The translations under genes and the position numbers were made by a program. The notes below the pieces were generated by a model, which did no database searches, was not told where the DNA came from, and was given only the letters and a program-made list of their open reading frames with translations. A stretch of 64,000 nt of DNA from Hydrogenophaga sp. PBL-H3 (lineage in GTDB: Bacteria; Pseudomonadota; Gammaproteobacteria; Burkholderiales; Burkholderiaceae_C), in the NCBI RefSeq assembly GCF_010104355.1, contig NZ_CP044972.1, positions 3,596,001 to 3,660,000 of the forward strand, in the 5' to 3' direction. Shown here one piece after another: positions 45,421-55,926 of this stretch. Within the stretch, counting starts at the first letter, position 1; every line of letters starts with the position of its first letter.

Positions 45421-46344
45421 TCAGAGGTTGGCGTAAAACGACGGTTCGCCCTCGGGTCGGGTCTTGAAGCGCTTGTGCACCCAGTAGTACTGCTCGGGCG
45501 TGGCGCGGATGAACCCTTCGAGCTGGGTGTTCATCATGGCCGTGTCGGCCTCCACATCGCCCGTGGGGTAGCCCGCCCAGGGCGAATGTACCGTCACCTC
45601 GTAGCCGTCTTTCGTCAGGCGGCTGACCACCGGCACCACCCGAGCACTGGCCAGGCGTGCAAACCGCGAGAGTGAGGTGATGGTGGCGGTCTGCACACCA
45701 AAAAAGGGCACGAAGACCGAATCGCGCGTGCCGTAGTCCATGTCGGGCAGCAAGTACAGCGGCAAGCCCTGGCGCAGCGCCGCCACCAGCGGCTTGAGAC
45801 CCTGGCGCATGGCCACGATGTGGGGCTCGCCGAAGCGCTGGCGGCCTTTGGCCATCCAGCGGTCCACGTCGGCGTTGAGTTGTTCGGCGTAGATACCGCA
45901 GAAGCGGCGTTCCAGGTGGGCGGTCAGTGCGGTCCAGCCGGCATCCATGCCCACGAAGTGCGGTGCAAACAACACCGTGGGTTCGCTGCCGGCCAGCGCC
46001 TGCAGATCACCGGTGAGCTTGAGGCGCCGGCGGATGGTGGCATCGCTGGCTTCCCACAGCCAGCTGCGGTCCATCCAGGCCTGGGCGAAAAACACGAAGT
46101 GCCGGCGCACCGCCCGGTTGCGCTCGGCCGCACTTTGGTCGGGAAAACAGATACCCCAATTGGTGCTGGCAATGCGACGACGGCGCGCTGCCACCACGTG
46201 CAGCACCTGCCCGAGCATCCAGCCCAGCGCTCGCACCCAGGACAGGGGCAGCAAAGCCAGCAGGCGCATGAAAACCACACCCAGCCGGTTGGCCATGCCG
46301 CCGGGCGGCAGTTGGTGGGCAGAGACGGGAATGGGATCGGACAT
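45421..46344 (-). CDS. LpxL/HtrB-family lipid A acyltransferase (second of pair)
   Basis: A 307-residue lysophospholipid acyltransferase of the LpxL/LpxM group, likely adding a secondary acyl chain to lipid A at the inner membrane. An N-terminal hydrophobic anchor (about 40-70) is followed by the catalytic HX4D motif HFVGMD and the YLLPDMDYGTRDSVFVPFFG block. The start MSDPIP overlaps the upstream acyltransferase stop by one base (TGATG), which argues against the 20-codon longer reading. It could instead be an ornithine-lipid or other acyltransferase. Confidence 0.88.
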   Translation of the reverse strand: MSDPIPVSAHQLPPGGMANRLGVVFMRLLALLPLSWVRALGWMLGQVLHVVAARRRRIASTNWGICFPDQSAAERNRAVRRHFVFFAQAWMDRSWLWEASDATIRRRLKLTGDLQALAGSEPTVLFAPHFVGMDAGWTALTAHLERRFCGIYAEQLNADVDRWMAKGRQRFGEPHIVAMRQGLKPLVAALRQGLPLYLLPDMDYGTRDSVFVPFFGVQTATITSLSRFARLASARVVPVVSRLTKDGYEVTVHSPWAGYPTGDVEADTAMMNTQLEGFIRATPEQYYWVHKRFKTRPEGEPSFYANL

Positions 46345-47180
46345 CAGCGCAAGGGCGGTGGGCTCTTGTAGCGGTCGTAAGACCAGAGGTATTGGGCCGG
46401 GCATTCTCGCACCAGCGCCTCCATCGCCTGGTTGATCTGCCGCGCCGCCACCAAGGCGTCGTCATCCAGTGGCCCAAACGGCTGCACATGCACCCGAAAG
46501 CCCCGGCCCCAGCTCAGCCGCTCACCCCAGCTCACCAGCAACCGCGTGTTGCCACTCTGCGCCAGACGCGCCGAGAGCGTCATGGTGTAGGCGTCTCGGC
46601 CGAAAAACGGTGCCCAGGCACCCTGCCCGGCGGGTGGCACCTGGTCGGGCAACAGGCCCACCACGTCACCCCCCTTGAGCGCCTTGATCAGCTGCTTCAC
46701 GCCGGCCAGTGTGGTGGGGGCTGCGAGCAAGCCCGGGCGCTGGCGTGCGCCCGCCACCAGATCGCGCAACCAGGGCTGGCGCGCCGGACGGAACAGCACC
46801 GTCATGGGATGTCGGGCGCCAAAGCGCCGCGCGTAGGCCTGGGCGGTGATTTCGAAGCAGCCCAGGTGCGGTGTCAGGAACAGCAAACCCGCACCGCTCG
46901 CCTGCGCTGCCTCGATGTGCTCGGCGCCGTCCCAATCCACCCGCACCGGTCGGCCCAGCCACAGGCGGGGCAACTCGGCCACCAGCTTGCCCGCCTCACC
47001 GACGGAGGCCAGCGCAACGTCCAAAGAAAACCCCGCCTGCTTCGCATGCGCCAGCAAGCGGCGGCGGTAACGGCCCGAGAGCAGGAAGCTCACCCAGCCC
47101 AGCACCCAACCCAGCGCGTGCAGCACCGGCAGCGGCAACAGGCTCAACGTGCGAAAAAGAAAATGGATCAGCGGAGCCAA
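46344..47180 (-). CDS. LpxL/HtrB-family lipid A acyltransferase (first of pair)
   Basis: A 278-residue member of the same family, with hydrophobic N-terminus (MAPLIHFLFRTLSLLPLPVL), catalytic HX4E motif HLGCFE, and the later LLPDQVPPAGQGAWAPFFGRDA block. It differs clearly from its downstream neighbour, so the pair probably acts at different positions or acyl lengths on lipid A, as LpxL and LpxM do. The pair diverges from metK. A tandem acyltransferase pair beside metK is, from memory, common in Burkholderiales. Confidence 0.88.
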   Translation of the reverse strand: MAPLIHFLFRTLSLLPLPVLHALGWVLGWVSFLLSGRYRRRLLAHAKQAGFSLDVALASVGEAGKLVAELPRLWLGRPVRVDWDGAEHIEAAQASGAGLLFLTPHLGCFEITAQAYARRFGARHPMTVLFRPARQPWLRDLVAGARQRPGLLAAPTTLAGVKQLIKALKGGDVVGLLPDQVPPAGQGAWAPFFGRDAYTMTLSARLAQSGNTRLLVSWGERLSWGRGFRVHVQPFGPLDDDALVAARQINQAMEALVRECPAQYLWSYDRYKSPPPLR

Positions 47181-47222
47181 GGCGGCGGTGGTGAGAGGCG
47201 GGACGGGGCCTGGTCCTTGGAC

Positions 47223-47341
47223 TAGAATTCGCCCATCGCCGAGTTACTGAACTAATTGCGGGGCGATTCACAAATTCCGCTAAAGCGTTCGCCGAACTCT
47301 GACAGACCGGCAACGCCGATCAACCAACTTGGAGTTTAACC
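47223..47341 (+). promoter_or_regulatory. metK promoter (-10) and possibly structured leader
   Basis: TAGAAT (47223-47228) is a 5/6 -10 match; no clear -35 is seen. The leader would be about 105 bases. In it GGGCG (47261-47265) can pair with CGCCC (47230-47234), while GGCGA (47262-47266) can pair with TCGCC (47289-47293), so the two pairings exclude each other. It does not match any SAM riboswitch class I can recognise. GGAG precedes the metK ATG by eight bases. Confidence 0.35.
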
Positions 47342-48523
47342 ATGGCGAACGATTTCCTTTTCACTTCCGAATCCGTCTCTGAAGGCCACCCCGACAAGGT
47401 TGCCGACCAGATTTCCGACGCGATCCTCGACGCGATCTTCACCCAGGACCCCCGCAGCCGCGTGGCAGCCGAAACGCTGTGCAACACCGGCCTGGTGGTG
47501 TTGGCCGGCGAGATCACGACCAACGCGCACGTCGACTACATCCAGGTCGCACGCGACACCTTGAAGCGCATCGGCTATGACAACACCGAGTACGGCATCG
47601 ACTACAAGGGCTGCGCGGTGCTGGTGGCCTACGACAAGCAAAGCAACGACATCGCCCAGGGCGTGGATCATGCGTCAGACGACCACCTCAACATCGGCGC
47701 TGGTGACCAGGGCCTGATGTTTGGCTACGCCTGCGACGAGACGCCCGAGCTGATGCCTGCACCCATTTACTATGCGCACCGCCTGGTGGAGCGCCAGGCC
47801 CAGCTGCGCAAGGATGGCCGCCTGCCATTCCTGCGCCCCGACGCCAAGAGCCAGGTGACCATGCGCTACGTGGACGGCAAGCCCCACAGCATCGACACCG
47901 TGGTGCTCTCGACCCAACACAGCCCCGACCAGAGCGAGACGTCCACCAAAATGAAGGCTTCGTTCAATGAAGCCATCATCGAAGAGATCATCAAGCCGGT
48001 GCTGCCCAAGGAATGGCTGCAGAACACGCACTACCTGATCAACCCCACCGGCCGTTTCGTCATCGGCGGCCCCCAGGGCGATTGCGGCCTGACCGGGCGC
48101 AAGATCATCGTCGACACCTACGGCGGCGCCTGCCCGCACGGTGGTGGTGCGTTCTCCGGCAAGGACCCGTCCAAGGTCGACCGCTCGGCCGCCTACGCCG
48201 CGCGCTACGTGGCGAAGAACGTGGTGGCCGCCGGCCTGGCCAAGCAGTGCCAGATCCAGGTGGCTTACGCCATCGGCGTGGCCCGCCCGATGAACGTGAC
48301 GGTTTACACGGAAGGCACCGGCGTGATCTCCGACGAGCAGATCGCCGCGCTGGTGAATGAACACTTTGACCTGCGTCCCAAAGGCATCATCCAGATGCTG
48401 GACCTGCTGCGCCCGATCTACACCAAGACCGCCGCCTATGGCCACTTTGGCCGCGAAGAGCCCGAATTCACCTGGGAGCGCACCGACCGCGCTGCCGCCC
48501 TGCGCAAGGCCGCAGGCTTGTAA
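47342..48523 (+). CDS. metK: S-adenosylmethionine synthetase MetK
   Basis: MetK makes S-adenosylmethionine from methionine and ATP. The 393-residue protein has the start [22 protein letters not shown], the hexapeptide GAGDQG and the phosphate-loop nonapeptide GGGAFSGKD. The flexible loop segment [10 protein letters not shown] is present. Length and motifs are normal. It is transcribed alone: divergent acyltransferases upstream, and a strong terminator downstream. Confidence 0.98.
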   Translation: MANDFLFTSESVSEGHPDKVADQISDAILDAIFTQDPRSRVAAETLCNTGLVVLAGEITTNAHVDYIQVARDTLKRIGYDNTEYGIDYKGCAVLVAYDKQSNDIAQGVDHASDDHLNIGAGDQGLMFGYACDETPELMPAPIYYAHRLVERQAQLRKDGRLPFLRPDAKSQVTMRYVDGKPHSIDTVVLSTQHSPDQSETSTKMKASFNEAIIEEIIKPVLPKEWLQNTHYLINPTGRFVIGGPQGDCGLTGRKIIVDTYGGACPHGGGAFSGKDPSKVDRSAAYAARYVAKNVVAAGLAKQCQIQVAYAIGVARPMNVTVYTEGTGVISDEQIAALVNEHFDLRPKGIIQMLDLLRPIYTKTAAYGHFGREEPEFTWERTDRAAALRKAAGL

Positions 48524-48543
48524 GCAATCACTTACAAACACCC

Positions 48544-48578
48544 AAAAGCCCCGGCGCGCAAGCTCCGGGGCTTTTTTT
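48544..48578 (+). terminator. Rho-independent terminator after metK
   Basis: Stem AAGCCCCGG / CCGGGGCTT with a ten-base loop, preceded by A residues and followed by seven T residues, 20 bp after the metK stop. Confidence 0.93.
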
Positions 48579-48652
48579 CGCCTCAACTGGGCTGGATTCA
48601 CCCGCCATTCCCGCGATTTCGTTTCCCTGAATTTTTTCCGCCAGCGTCCGAT

Positions 48653-48674
48653 AAGGAAATACGAGCAATTCCTT
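48653..48674 (+). repeat. short inverted repeat upstream of the PAS kinase
   Basis: AAGGAAAT and AATTCCTT form an imperfect dyad with a six-base spacer, 33 bases before the kinase ATG. It could be an operator or chance. The remainder of 48579-48706 shows no gene. Confidence 0.3.
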
Positions 48675-48706
48675 GCCCTGACCGAACCGACCTGGAGCCC
48701 TCCACC

Positions 48707-50755
48707 ATGGACACCTCTGCACCGACCTCTGAGCAGCAGTTGGCACCCATCACCGACGAATTGCTGGCCGCCTTGAGCGCTGCCCGCGCCTTGTACGACA
48801 ACGCGCCCTGCGGCCTGTTGGCGCTGGACGCCGAATTGCGCTGCGTGAACATCAACCAGACATTGCTGGACTGGCTTGGCATGGACAGGGAGGAAGTGAT
48901 CATCTTCAAGACGCTGGAAGACCTGGCGTCACCCGAATCCCGCAGCCAGGCGTCCACGCACGTGGAACAGCTGCTCATCAGTGGCCGCACCGAGCCGCTC
49001 ACGCTCACGCTGTGCCGCGCCAACGGCGACTTTCTGCAGGCCCGGCTCACGTCCACGGCCGTCTTTGATGCCGAAGGACAATTCCTGCACACCAGCACCA
49101 TGGTGGCCGACCTCGGCAATGTGCCGGCCAGCCACGTCACCGACGCGCCGCAAGACGCCATCCTGCGCAGCATCACCAACCGCATTCCGGCTCGGCTGGC
49201 GTACTACGACAAGAACCTGATCTGCCGCTTTGCCAACAACGCGCACGCCCAGCGCTACGCCAAGGAGCCCGAGGACATGGTGGGCTCGCACCTGAGCGAG
49301 GTGGTTCGTCCCGAGGTCTTGCCCGAAATCATGCCGCGCGTGCTGGCCACGCTGGGTGGACAGGCGCAAAACTTCGAAGCCGAGCGCATGGGTGCCGATG
49401 GCGGCCTGAACTACTTCGAGATCCACTACATCCCCGATCTGCAGAACGGATCCGTCGAGGGTCTGTTCATCGAGCTGCACGACATCACCGATCGTCGCCG
49501 CACCGAAGAGTTCGTGTTGCACGCCAACCAGGACCTGGAAGAGCGGGTGCGCGAGCGCTCGGAAGAGCTGTTTGCCAGCGAGCAGCGCTACCGCCTGATG
49601 GTCGATGCGATCCAGGACTACTGCATCTATTTTGTGGACGAGTCCGGTGCCGTGACCGAATGGACCGAGAGCGCCCAGCGCCTGCACGGCCACCAGCGCT
49701 CGCAGATCGTCGGCCAGTCCTACGAAACGCTGATGTGCACCGACAACGCGGGTGAAGACGAAGTGGACCCAAGCCAGGTGCTGCGCCTGGCCAAGGAGCA
49801 CGGCCAATGGGAGTCGCGCGGGTGGCGCCTGCGCGAGGACGGCTCGCGCTTCTGGGCGCACACCGTGCTCACCGCGCTGCGCAACGAAGTGGGTGAACTG
49901 CAGGCCCTCTCCAGCATCACGCGCGACATGACCGCGGCCAAGAGCCTGGAGGACGTGATGAACGACCTCAACCGCGAACTGGAAAAACGTGTGGCCGAAC
50001 GCACGCAGCAACTGGTGGCGGCCAACAAGGACCTGGATGTGTTCTCGCACATGGTCTCGCACGACCTGCGCGCACCGCTGCGTCACATCGCCAGCTTCGT
50101 GAGCCTGCTGCAGGAGCAGACGGGTGAGTCCACCGACAACCTCGCCCGCCAATACCAGACCTCGATCGCCAAGGCGGCCAAGCGCATGAGCCTGATGATC
50201 GAAGGCCTGCTGGAGTACGCGCGCCTGGGCCGTGTGACGGTCGCGGCCCAGCCTGTGCCGCTCACGCAGTTGTTGCACGGCGTCGTCGCCCACCTGAAGC
50301 AGGAGCACCCGAAGCGCTCCATTCAATGGTTGATCGACCCCGATCTTCCACTGGTTCGTGGCGACGCCATGCTGCTCGCCCAGGCCTGGGGCAACCTGCT
50401 CGACAACGCAGTGAAGTACACCGCCAAGCGCGATGACGCGGTCATCAAGGTGGGCTGGAAGGTCAACCCCATGGGCGGGCGCACCTTCTTCGTGAGCGAC
50501 AACGGCGCGGGTTTCGACCTGGAGAAGGCGCACAACCTGTTCGTGATGTTCCAGCGCCAGCACCATTCGATGGACTTCGAGGGCACCGGCACCGGTCTGG
50601 CCCTGGCACAACGCATCATCGACCGGCACGGCGGGCGCATCTGGTCCGAAACGGCACCCGGCGCAGGCTGCACCTTCTACTTCACGCTGCCGCTGGAGAA
50701 CATCGAGCCCGAGTTGGCCTTCCCGGAATCGTCGATGGCTGAACTCGCGGCCTGA
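48707..50755 (+). CDS. cytoplasmic sensor histidine kinase with three PAS domains
   Basis: A 682-residue kinase without membrane segments. It has three PAS-type domains (about 25-137, 150-262 and 290-410). A short coiled coil with the [17 protein letters not shown] pattern precedes the third, and a second ([18 protein letters not shown]) leads into HisKA. The phospho-acceptor is His452 in [11 protein letters not shown]. The HATPase shows the N box [17 protein letters not shown], the FQRQH segment and [12 protein letters not shown]. This kinase core resembles bacteriophytochrome-type kinases, but there is no GAF/PHY domain. No response regulator is adjacent, so its partner is unknown. It starts after the metK terminator and is followed after 29 bp by an SDR gene. 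Confidence 0.93.
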   Translation: MDTSAPTSEQQLAPITDELLAALSAARALYDNAPCGLLALDAELRCVNINQTLLDWLGMDREEVIIFKTLEDLASPESRSQASTHVEQLLISGRTEPLTLTLCRANGDFLQARLTSTAVFDAEGQFLHTSTMVADLGNVPASHVTDAPQDAILRSITNRIPARLAYYDKNLICRFANNAHAQRYAKEPEDMVGSHLSEVVRPEVLPEIMPRVLATLGGQAQNFEAERMGADGGLNYFEIHYIPDLQNGSVEGLFIELHDITDRRRTEEFVLHANQDLEERVRERSEELFASEQRYRLMVDAIQDYCIYFVDESGAVTEWTESAQRLHGHQRSQIVGQSYETLMCTDNAGEDEVDPSQVLRLAKEHGQWESRGWRLREDGSRFWAHTVLTALRNEVGELQALSSITRDMTAAKSLEDVMNDLNRELEKRVAERTQQLVAANKDLDVFSHMVSHDLRAPLRHIASFVSLLQEQTGESTDNLARQYQTSIAKAAKRMSLMIEGLLEYARLGRVTVAAQPVPLTQLLHGVVAHLKQEHPKRSIQWLIDPDLPLVRGDAMLLAQAWGNLLDNAVKYTAKRDDAVIKVGWKVNPMGGRTFFVSDNGAGFDLEKAHNLFVMFQRQHHSMDFEGTGTGLALAQRIIDRHGGRIWSETAPGAGCTFYFTLPLENIEPELAFPESSMAELAA

Positions 50756-50784
50756 GCCGCGATGAGGCGCACCACTCGGCGGGC

Positions 50785-51591
50785 ATGTTGCCCGTCGATA
50801 ATTCGCGCGTGACCTCAACCCCCCTCTTCTCTTTGCAAGGCCGCGTGGCGCTGGTCACCGGTGCCAGCCGTGGCCTGGGCCTGGCCATGGCCCGCGCGCT
50901 GGCCGTCCACGGCGCCGACGTCTGGTTGGGTGGCCGCGATGCCGACAGCCTGGCCATGGCCGTGGAACAAATCCGGGCTTGCGGGTCAGCCGGCGCGGGA
51001 CTGGCGCACGCACTGCCGTTTGACGTGACCGACGAAGCCGCGGCCACCGCCGCCTTGGCCCGCGTGCTGGCGAACAGCGGGCGTCTGGACATCCTGATCA
51101 ACAACGTGGGCCAGCGCCGCCGACAGCCACTGGACGAGCTGCCTGCCCAGGCGCTGCGCGAGCTGCTGGAGGCCAATCTGGTGTCGGCCTGGCACCTGTG
51201 TCGTGAGGCCGCACGGCCCATGCGTGCACAGGGCTTCGGTCGCATCATCAACGTGACCTCGATCGCCGGGCCGATCGCCCGCGCCGGCGACGCGGCCTAC
51301 ACCACCGGCAAAGGCGCGCTCGAAGCCCTGACCCGCGCCTTGGCCGCCGAACTCGGTCCGCACGGCATCAACGTCAATGCCATTGCCCCTGGCTTCTTTG
51401 CCACCGAGGCCAACGCAGCCATGGTCGACGATGCCCGGACCCTGGCCTGGCTACAGCAGCGCAGCTCGCTCGGCCGCTGGGGCCAGCCGGACGAGATCGC
51501 GGGAGCCGCCGTGTTCCTGGCCTCGCCCGCGGCCAGTTACGTCACCGGCCAGACACTGGTGGTGGACGGCGGCTACCTGGCGCATTTCTGA
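50785..51591 (+). CDS. short-chain dehydrogenase/reductase (gluconate 5-dehydrogenase-like)
   Basis: A 268-residue classical SDR. It has the NAD(P)-binding [16 protein letters not shown], the active-site Ser in NVTSIAG and YxxxK in [10 protein letters not shown], and the C-terminal [13 protein letters not shown]. Similarity in style is to gluconate 5-dehydrogenase and FabG-like enzymes; the substrate is unknown. An alternative GTG start at 50809 ([11 protein letters not shown]) is preceded by a GATAAT hexamer at 50797-50802. It may be co-transcribed with the kinase. Confidence 0.92.
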   Translation: MLPVDNSRVTSTPLFSLQGRVALVTGASRGLGLAMARALAVHGADVWLGGRDADSLAMAVEQIRACGSAGAGLAHALPFDVTDEAAATAALARVLANSGRLDILINNVGQRRRQPLDELPAQALRELLEANLVSAWHLCREAARPMRAQGFGRIINVTSIAGPIARAGDAAYTTGKGALEALTRALAAELGPHGINVNAIAPGFFATEANAAMVDDARTLAWLQQRSSLGRWGQPDEIAGAAVFLASPAASYVTGQTLVVDGGYLAHF

Positions 51592-51614
51592 AGCCTCCGC
51601 TCCACCCGAGCCAA

Positions 51615-53351
51615 TCAGGCCAATTGCGCGAGGTGCAACACCACCTTGCGTGGGTCTTCGGCGAGCCGGTCCAGCGCACCGTGCAGGCGCTCCATGAGGC
51701 GCGCGTCGTCCAGCGACTCGTCGGCATCGTCCGGCAGTGAGGCCGAGACCAGACGGAAACGCAGCGACAGATCGGCCGGCAGCAAAGGCACCCGCTCCAG
51801 CCCTTTGGCCACGATGTGCTGGCCCAGCATCTTGAGGTCTTCGGGCCCCTCGACCAGCAGCGCGAAGCGGGTCTCGGCGATGCGGCAGACTGTGTCCACA
51901 TCGCGCACCACGGCCGACAGGCGCGAGGCGGCTACCACCAGCGCCCGATCACCGGCCTCACGGCCCTCGCGGCTGAGAATGTCGGCGTGGTTGGACAACT
52001 CCACCAGCACCAGGCCGCAGCGGTGACCATAACGCGACGACCGCCGCAGGGCATCGCGCAGGCGCAGCAGCAGCACGGGGGCAATCGTCAGGCCGGTGAG
52101 GGGATCGGTGCTTTCAATCGCCCGCAAGCGGGCACGGTTCTCGCTGAAGTCCTTGGCGCGGCGGTGAAGGATGTAGAGCAGCAGCGGAATCTCGATCGCC
52201 GAGCCGATCAACACCGCGTACTGCGTCGCCCAACTGTCCGGGAGAACCCCTGCACTGCGAAGTGCCGGAAAGGGGTAGGCCAGGTGCACCGGCAGGAAGC
52301 CCAGCGCCATCCAGCCGGCGTAGGTTTCGCCCCGGCGCCAGGTCCAGATGCAAAGGCCGAAACTCAGCAGGACCGACAACAGGCCGTACAGGTTGAGCAC
52401 GATGAAGGCCGGCCGGTTCAGCAGCAGCAGGTAAACCGCGGGAAACAGCAGGCCGAACACCGACCAGGCCAGCACCAGACGGTCGAGCCCGCGGTGGTGG
52501 CGCGAGACCACGCAGACTTCGCGCACGAACCAGATGCCCGAGGCCGTCAACCAGAGCATGAACACGGCTGGCGCCGCATCGTTCCAGGCCGCGTGATCGG
52601 GCCAGAAGAACAAGCCGCCGATGCCGGTAAAGGCGGCCTGGAAGCCCAGCATGCTGGCCACATAACAGCAGTAAGCGATGAACGCGCGGTCGGCGTACAG
52701 GCGCGCATGCACCCACCCGATGAACAACACCAGCAGCCCGAAGCCCAGGTACCCCCCCACCATCAGGAAGGTCCATTGACGCTTCGCCTGCAACTCCCGC
52801 TCATCCAGCAGGATCAGGCGTGGGCTCAGCGGCGCGGGCCGATTCTCCAGCCGAAGCCACACAGGGCCGGTGGCCTGGGGATCGAGCGCAAACAACGGCG
52901 ACTGGTCCGGCTGGTCCCATCGGGACACCGGCAGGTGATCGCCCGCCTGCTGGGCCGTCCACACCCCCGACGGACTGGCGGTGTACAGGGTGGCCCGGTT
53001 GGTGAATGCGGCTGCGCTCAACATCAGGTACCAGCGCCGCCCGGCGTCGCGCTGCGGCAGGTCCAGCCGCAACCACAGCGCGGCGCCGTCGAGCTGAAAG
53101 CTGCGGTAACGCTCCATGGCCTCGAAATCCCCGGTGGGCCGGCGGACCACCTCGTCGATGCCCAAACCACCCGTCGGGTCGGTCCAGTGGCGCGCCTGCA
53201 GGGTGACGTCGGTTTCGCCGGGTGAGGCGCGGGCGAGGTCCGGCCACAGGGCAATCCAGAGACCGAACAACAGAACGGCCAGACCCGCCAGGAGGCGGGA
53301 CAGGGAAGCAAACCAGGGGGCCGGATCGAGCGGGGGGTTGAATCGATCCAT
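51615..53351 (-). CDS. 7TM-DISM sensor protein with degenerate GGDEF domain
   Basis: A 578-residue membrane protein. An N-terminal signal/anchor (about 15-40) is followed by a periplasmic 7TMR-DISMED2-like beta domain (about 45-185), seven membrane helices (about 195-395) and a cytoplasmic GGDEF-family domain (about 405-578). The DPLTGL opening is kept (416-421), but the catalytic GGDEF is replaced by AETRF (492-496). It is therefore unlikely to make c-di-GMP, and may sense nucleotides or act as a scaffold. No EAL domain. It converges on the SDR gene and diverges from groES. Confidence 0.85.
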   Translation of the reverse strand: MDRFNPPLDPAPWFASLSRLLAGLAVLLFGLWIALWPDLARASPGETDVTLQARHWTDPTGGLGIDEVVRRPTGDFEAMERYRSFQLDGAALWLRLDLPQRDAGRRWYLMLSAAAFTNRATLYTASPSGVWTAQQAGDHLPVSRWDQPDQSPLFALDPQATGPVWLRLENRPAPLSPRLILLDERELQAKRQWTFLMVGGYLGFGLLVLFIGWVHARLYADRAFIAYCCYVASMLGFQAAFTGIGGLFFWPDHAAWNDAAPAVFMLWLTASGIWFVREVCVVSRHHRGLDRLVLAWSVFGLLFPAVYLLLLNRPAFIVLNLYGLLSVLLSFGLCIWTWRRGETYAGWMALGFLPVHLAYPFPALRSAGVLPDSWATQYAVLIGSAIEIPLLLYILHRRAKDFSENRARLRAIESTDPLTGLTIAPVLLLRLRDALRRSSRYGHRCGLVLVELSNHADILSREGREAGDRALVVAASRLSAVVRDVDTVCRIAETRFALLVEGPEDLKMLGQHIVAKGLERVPLLPADLSLRFRLVSASLPDDADESLDDARLMERLHGALDRLAEDPRKVVLHLAQLA

Positions 53352-53434
53352 CCCGGAATGGTAAGTGCTCGCGCCACCGGCCCCGGGATGGGGCGGCCAA
53401 GTTCCGCGTGCGACCAGAAATAAAACACGCTGGC

Positions 53435-53464
53435 CTTGAAATGGGTTGTCACCACCCTTATCAT
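53435..53464 (+). promoter_or_regulatory. overlapping sigma70-like and sigma32-like promoter of groESL
   Basis: TTGAAA (53436-53441) and TATCAT (53459-53464) are 17 bp apart, a strong sigma70 match. The same bases give a heat-shock sigma32 pattern: CTTGAAA (53435-53441), a 13-bp spacer, then CCCTTATCA (53455-53463). The predicted start (about 53471) lies inside the CIRCE operator. Confidence 0.75.
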
Positions 53465-53490
53465 TAGCACTCGCTGGGGTTGAGTGCTAA
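53464..53490 (+). promoter_or_regulatory. CIRCE operator (HrcA binding site)
   Basis: TTAGCACTC, a nine-base spacer, then GAGTGCTAA: a perfect match to the CIRCE inverted repeat recognised by the HrcA repressor. It overlaps the groESL -10 and transcription start. The remaining leader to 53587 shows no gene. Confidence 0.97.
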
Positions 53491-53587
53491 CAAGCTCGCC
53501 CCACGTGATCGGCGGCTTCCATCCGGCTCACAGCCGGCACCGCCGACCTGAGCCCCTTTCCCATTTGTTCCATACCCAGGAGATGCA

Positions 53588-53881
53588 ATGAACCTTCGTC
53601 CTCTCGGCGATCGCGTGATCGTCAAGCGCATTGACAGCGAAACCAAAACCGCTTCCGGCATCGTCATCCCCGACGCAGCCGCCGAGAAGCCCGACCAGGG
53701 CGAGATCCTGGCGGTCGGTCCTGGCAAGAAAAACGACAAAGGCGAAGTGGCCGCCATGAACGTCAAGGTCGGTGACCGCGTTCTGTTTGGCAAGTACAGC
53801 GGCCAGACCGTCAAGGTCGATGGCAATGAACTGCTGGTGATGAAAGAAGACGACCTGTTCGCGGTTGTTGAGTCCAAGTAA
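53588..53881 (+). CDS. groES: co-chaperonin GroES
   Basis: GroES caps the GroEL folding chamber. The 97-residue protein begins [21 protein letters not shown], has the mobile loop [18 protein letters not shown] and ends [14 protein letters not shown] lies seven bases before the ATG. It is controlled by CIRCE and, by promoter sequence, probably also by sigma32. Confidence 0.99.
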   Translation: MNLRPLGDRVIVKRIDSETKTASGIVIPDAAAEKPDQGEILAVGPGKKNDKGEVAAMNVKVGDRVLFGKYSGQTVKVDGNELLVMKEDDLFAVVESK

Positions 53882-55609
<1,728 letters not shown>

Positions 55610-55629
55610 TTGCTCCGGCTCTCCTTGCC

Positions 55630-55709
55630 TGAGGGCCGATCGCCGCGTTGCATGGGCTTGCCGTAGCGTTGCTACTGTCAGTGCCCATGCGCCTTGCGCT
55701 AGGCCCTCA
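55630..55709. repeat. 80-bp imperfect palindrome downstream of groEL
   Basis: Outer arms TGAGGGCC (55630-55637) / GGCCCTCA (55702-55709) and inner arms GCATGGGC (55650-55657) / GCCCATGC (55683-55690) pair perfectly. The 11-12 bases between them pair only partly, and the apical loop is 25 bases. It has no T-run. It lies in the 317-bp gene-free region between groEL and tal. Confidence 0.7.
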
Positions 55710-55753
55710 TGCTGCGTCGGACTGCATCACCGCAGGCTGACGGGAATCCCAAG

Positions 55754-55788
55754 AAAAAAACCCCGCGAGTCACCTCGCGGGGTTTTTT
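55754..55788. terminator. bidirectional Rho-independent terminator between groEL and tal
   Basis: Stem CCCCGCGAG / CTCGCGGGG with a four-base loop, seven A residues on the left and six T residues on the right. It can stop groEL transcription on the plus strand and tal transcription on the minus strand. Confidence 0.93.
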
Positions 55789-55826
55789 CATTTCTGTCTT
55801 CAACCGCTCTTTCAACCAAAGCGTGA

Positions 55827-55897
55827 GTGCCCGGGTGGGCCGGACGGCGATTTGCTGACGCGAAGCGGCTGATGAGCTGTCCGGCCCACCCGGGCAC
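55827..55897. repeat. perfect 19-bp inverted repeat with 33-base loop
   Basis: GTGCCCGGGTGGGCCGGAC (55827-55845) is exactly reverse-complementary to GTCCGGCCCACCCGGGCAC (55879-55897). Three more inner pairs (one G-U) are possible. No T-run follows in either direction. It lies 29 bp beyond the tal stop, between that stop and the shared terminator. Confidence 0.8.
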
Positions 55898-55926
55898 CCA
55901 TGCGCTCCAGGCCAAAGAACGGAGGC

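Noticed and set aside
47229..47341. Assignment of the metK leader to a known SAM or SAH riboswitch class
   Set aside because: None of the conserved cores I know for those classes is present; only weak alternative pairings can be seen.
51615..53351. Calling this protein an active diguanylate cyclase
   Set aside because: The GGDEF signature is replaced by AETRF, removing the residues for metal and GTP binding.
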